DNA of 6,116 nt. Source: an uncultured Lachnospiraceae bacterium (GTDB lineage Bacteria; Bacillota; Clostridia; Lachnospirales; Lachnospiraceae). The stretch spans positions 1 to 6,116 of the forward strand of contig CAJUCG010000211.1 of assembly GCA_910585065.1 (NCBI GenBank). The letters are read 5' to 3'. The notes below the pieces were generated by a model. The model did not search any database. It was not told where the DNA came from and worked only from the letters and a program-made list of their open reading frames with translations. Shown here piece by piece: positions 4,920 to 6,116 of this stretch; position 1 is the stretch's first letter; every line of letters begins with the position of its first letter. Both the position numbers and the translations under genes were made by a program.

Positions 4920-5761
4920 GAAAAGTTTATGCGATTATTTTGGCGGCGGGGAATGGTCATCGTATGGGGGGAACAATTGCAAAGCAATATCAGATCCTTA
5001 AAAAAAAGCCCGTGATCTGCCACACATTAACTGCTTTTGAACAAAGTATAACCGATCGTGTTGTGTTAGTGGTTTCACCGGGGATGGAAGAGTATGTAAA
5101 AAAAGAGATTGTGGGCAAATACAATTTCAAAAAGGTGGAGGCCATTGTGTCGGGGGGTAAGGAGCGCAGTGATTCAGTATATGCAGGGATGCGTTATCTC
5201 CATGCGAATTTGTCAAAGAAAGAGCGGGAGGATGCGGTAGTTCTTGTACATGACGGTGCAAGACCCTTGGTCACGCCGGAATTGATTGCGAGAATGGTGA
5301 ACGCGGTAAAAAAAGAAGCCTGTGCGATTCCAGCGGTGCCAGTAAAGGATACTATTAAGCGGGCAGGAAATGGTTTTGTAGAAGGAACACCTGATCGCAG
5401 TGAACTCTATTTAGTGCAGACCCCCCAGACCTTTCATTTTTTATTGTTGTGGGAAGCATTTGAAAAATATTATGCGGACAAAATAGTTCAAAAAGAAGTG
5501 AAAATAACGGATGACGCAATGCTTGTGGAATGTATGTTAAAGAAAAAAGTTGCAGTAGTTGAGGGGGACTATCATAATATCAAGCTGACAACACCGGAGG
5601 ATATGTATATTGCGCGCGCATTTATGGTGGAGCAGCAAAAAAATTTTCAGAAAAATTATGTGCCAAAATTGAAAAAAACGCATCTGTACGCGCCAAAGCC
5701 GCGTTTTTTTGTACAGAATCCCCATAAGAGAGCTGGAAAACATAGATTCTACACTGAATAA
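4916..5761 (+). CDS. ispD: IspD, 2-C-methyl-D-erythritol 4-phosphate cytidylyltransferase, with a basic C-terminal extension
   Basis: IspD joins CTP and methylerythritol phosphate to give CDP-methylerythritol, the third step of the MEP isoprenoid pathway, in the cytoplasm. Signatures are IILAAGNGHRMG (residues 7-18) with the catalytic Arg16 and Lys23 of AKQ, VSGGKERSDSVYAGM (78-92), VHDGARPLVTPE (111-122), AIPAVPVKDTI (137-147), RSELYLVQTPQTF (161-173), TDDAMLVE (198-205) and NIKLTTPEDMYIARAF (221-236). The usual PKQ is AKQ here. The family normally ends near residue 230-240. This protein runs to 281 residues, with a tail (about 241-281) holding eight Lys, three Arg, three His and a single acidic residue. 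The tail is encoded across a terminator-like repeat, so it may be a read-through product of a lost stop. The ATG overlaps the tsaD stop (ATGA), with GGGGAG at 4905-4910. Confidence 0.93.
   Translation: MRKVYAIILAAGNGHRMGGTIAKQYQILKKKPVICHTLTAFEQSITDRVVLVVSPGMEEYVKKEIVGKYNFKKVEAIVSGGKERSDSVYAGMRYLHANLSKKEREDAVVLVHDGARPLVTPELIARMVNAVKKEACAIPAVPVKDTIKRAGNGFVEGTPDRSELYLVQTPQTFHFLLLWEAFEKYYADKIVQKEVKITDDAMLVECMLKKKVAVVEGDYHNIKLTTPEDMYIARAFMVEQQKNFQKNYVPKLKKTHLYAPKPRFFVQNPHKRAGKHRFYTE
5672..5716 (+). terminator. Terminator-like nested inverted repeat inside the 3' end of ispD
   Basis: AAAAAAACGC (5672-5681) is perfectly complementary to GCGTTTTTTT (5701-5710), with a 19-base loop. Inside it, ACGCG (5688-5692) can pair with CGCGT (5700-5704) to make a compact hairpin directly followed by T's. 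CTGTAC (5684-5689) is also complementary to GTACAG (5711-5716). The A-tract/T-tract form could work in both directions. No other terminator is visible between ispD and the tRNA promoter, so this may end the rnz-ispD operon although it lies in the reading frame. The T run is interrupted only after seven bases. Confidence 0.6.
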
Positions 5762-5802
5762 AGTTGGAAATATATGGAAATAAAAAAATTAGAAGAAAAT
5801 CC

Positions 5803-5831
5803 TTGACAAGCGTTTAAAGCTGTGGTATTAT
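5803..5831 (+). promoter_or_regulatory. Strong promoter for the tRNA-Ser genes
   Basis: A perfect -35 TTGACA (5803-5808) and TATTAT (5826-5831) are exactly 17 bases apart, with an extended TG at 5823-5824. The predicted start near 5838 leaves a leader of about nine bases before the first tRNA, typical of stable RNA promoters. The stretch before it (5762-5802) is A-rich and could act as an UP element. Confidence 0.88.
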
Positions 5832-5846
5832 AAGCAAGCGTTGTTC

Positions 5847-5932
5847 GGAGAGTTGGCCGAGGGGTTTAAGGCGCTGGTCTTGAAAACCAGTGATTCCGAA
5901 AGGGTCCGTGGGTTCGAATCCCACATTCTCCG
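5847..5932 (+). tRNA. tRNA-Ser (anticodon UGA)
   Basis: This 86-base class II tRNA has acceptor arms GGAGAGT (5847-5853) and ATTCTCC (5925-5931) with discriminator G at 5932. The anticodon stem CTGGT/ACCAG (5874-5878, 5886-5890) holds the loop CTTGAAA with anticodon TGA at 5881-5883, reading UCA and related UCN codons. The T arm is GTGGG-TTCGAAT-CCCAC (5908-5924). A long variable arm between the anticodon and T arms is the serine hallmark. CCA is not encoded (CTT follows), so RNase Z cleavage and CCA addition are expected. The loop has A36-A37-A38, the target pattern of MiaA. Confidence 0.97.
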
Positions 5933-5933
5933 C

Positions 5934-5949
5934 TTGTTCATCAGAACAA
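5934..5949 (+). repeat. Short hairpin directly after tRNA-Ser(UGA)
   Basis: TTGTTC (5934-5939) and GAACAA (5944-5949) are perfectly complementary with a four-base loop (atca). The hairpin begins two bases after the tRNA 3' end. There is no T tract after it, so it is more likely a processing or spacer structure than a terminator. Confidence 0.5.
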
Positions 5950-5969
5950 TGTGAATTTAATCGTTTTGG

Positions 5970-5995
5970 AACTGTGCCGATAGGCAGGCATAGTT
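5970..5995 (+). repeat. Hairpin in the spacer between the two tRNA-Ser genes
   Basis: AACTGTGCC (5970-5978) pairs with GGCATAGTT (5987-5995) over nine base pairs with one G-U and an eight-base loop. It ends seven bases before the second tRNA. Only a weak T-containing stretch (ATTGT) follows, so termination here would be partial at best. Confidence 0.5.
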
Positions 5996-6002
5996 ATTGT
6001 AT

Positions 6003-6092
6003 GGAGAAATACCCAAGCTGGCTGAAGGGGCTCCCCTGGAAAGGGAGTAGGTCGTTAATAGCGGCGCGAGGGTTCAAATCCCTCTTTCTCCG
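6003..6092 (+). tRNA. tRNA-Ser (anticodon GGA)
   Basis: This 90-base class II tRNA has acceptor arms GGAGAAA (6003-6009) and TTTCTCC (6085-6091), discriminator G at 6092, and anticodon stem CTCCC/GGGAG (6031-6035, 6043-6047). The loop CTGGAAA gives anticodon GGA (6038-6040), reading UCC and UCU. The T arm is GAGGG-TTCAAAT-CCCTC (6068-6084), and a long variable arm is present. No CCA is encoded (TTC follows). No separate promoter is evident in the 70-base spacer, so it is probably cotranscribed with the first tRNA. A T-rich stretch follows (6093-6101), but the window ends before any terminator can be judged. Confidence 0.96.
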
Positions 6093-6116
6093 TTCTTTTT
6101 TCAGGATTTTACGGCG

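Noticed and set aside
6093..6116. T-rich stretch after the second tRNA as a terminator
   Set aside because: No stem of its own is visible before the T's apart from the tRNA acceptor stem, and the window ends too soon.

Overview
All genes in this window lie on the + strand. The layout suggests a Firmicutes chromosome, most likely a gut-type member of Clostridia (Lachnospiraceae-like). The reasons are GGAG-type ribosome binding sites, tightly packed operons, a tsaE-tsaB-rimI-tsaD set, a MEP-pathway ispD, tRNA genes without encoded CCA, and a single-pass membrane protein resembling a family I associate with Lachnospiraceae. The taxonomy is inferred from gene content only.

Layout. Positions 2-271 hold the 3' end of a gene that resembles the C-terminal part of YcxB-like proteins. 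It is followed by tsaE (291-776), tsaB (757-1467) and rimI (1464-1898), which overlap and look translationally coupled. A palindrome covers the rimI stop. A likely promoter near 1940-1948 then serves a 76-residue zinc-ribbon protein (2007-2237), which ends in an intrinsic terminator whose loop contains the stop codon. A second promoter (2301-2329) starts an apparent operon of rnz (RNase Z, 2359-3273), a membrane-anchored 195-residue protein (3287-3874), tsaD (3888-4919) and ispD (4916-5761). A terminator-like inverted repeat (5672-5710) lies inside the 3' end of the ispD reading frame, within an unusual basic C-terminal extension. A strong sigma-70-type promoter (5803-5831) then drives tRNA-Ser(UGA) and, after a 70-nt spacer with two hairpins, tRNA-Ser(GGA).

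How the genes fit together. TsaE, TsaB and TsaD form the bacterial complex that makes t6A at position 37 of ANN-decoding tRNAs; TsaC/Sua5, which makes the threonylcarbamoyl-AMP donor, is not in the window. RNase Z cuts tRNA precursors that lack an encoded CCA, and both tRNA-Ser genes here are of that kind. IspD feeds the pathway that makes DMAPP, the donor for the A37 prenylation expected on these two tRNAs. Most of the window is therefore housekeeping tRNA maturation. I see no mobile element, CRISPR array or defence system. The least explained parts are the zinc-ribbon protein, the membrane protein inside the rnz-tsaD operon, and the 3' end of ispD.
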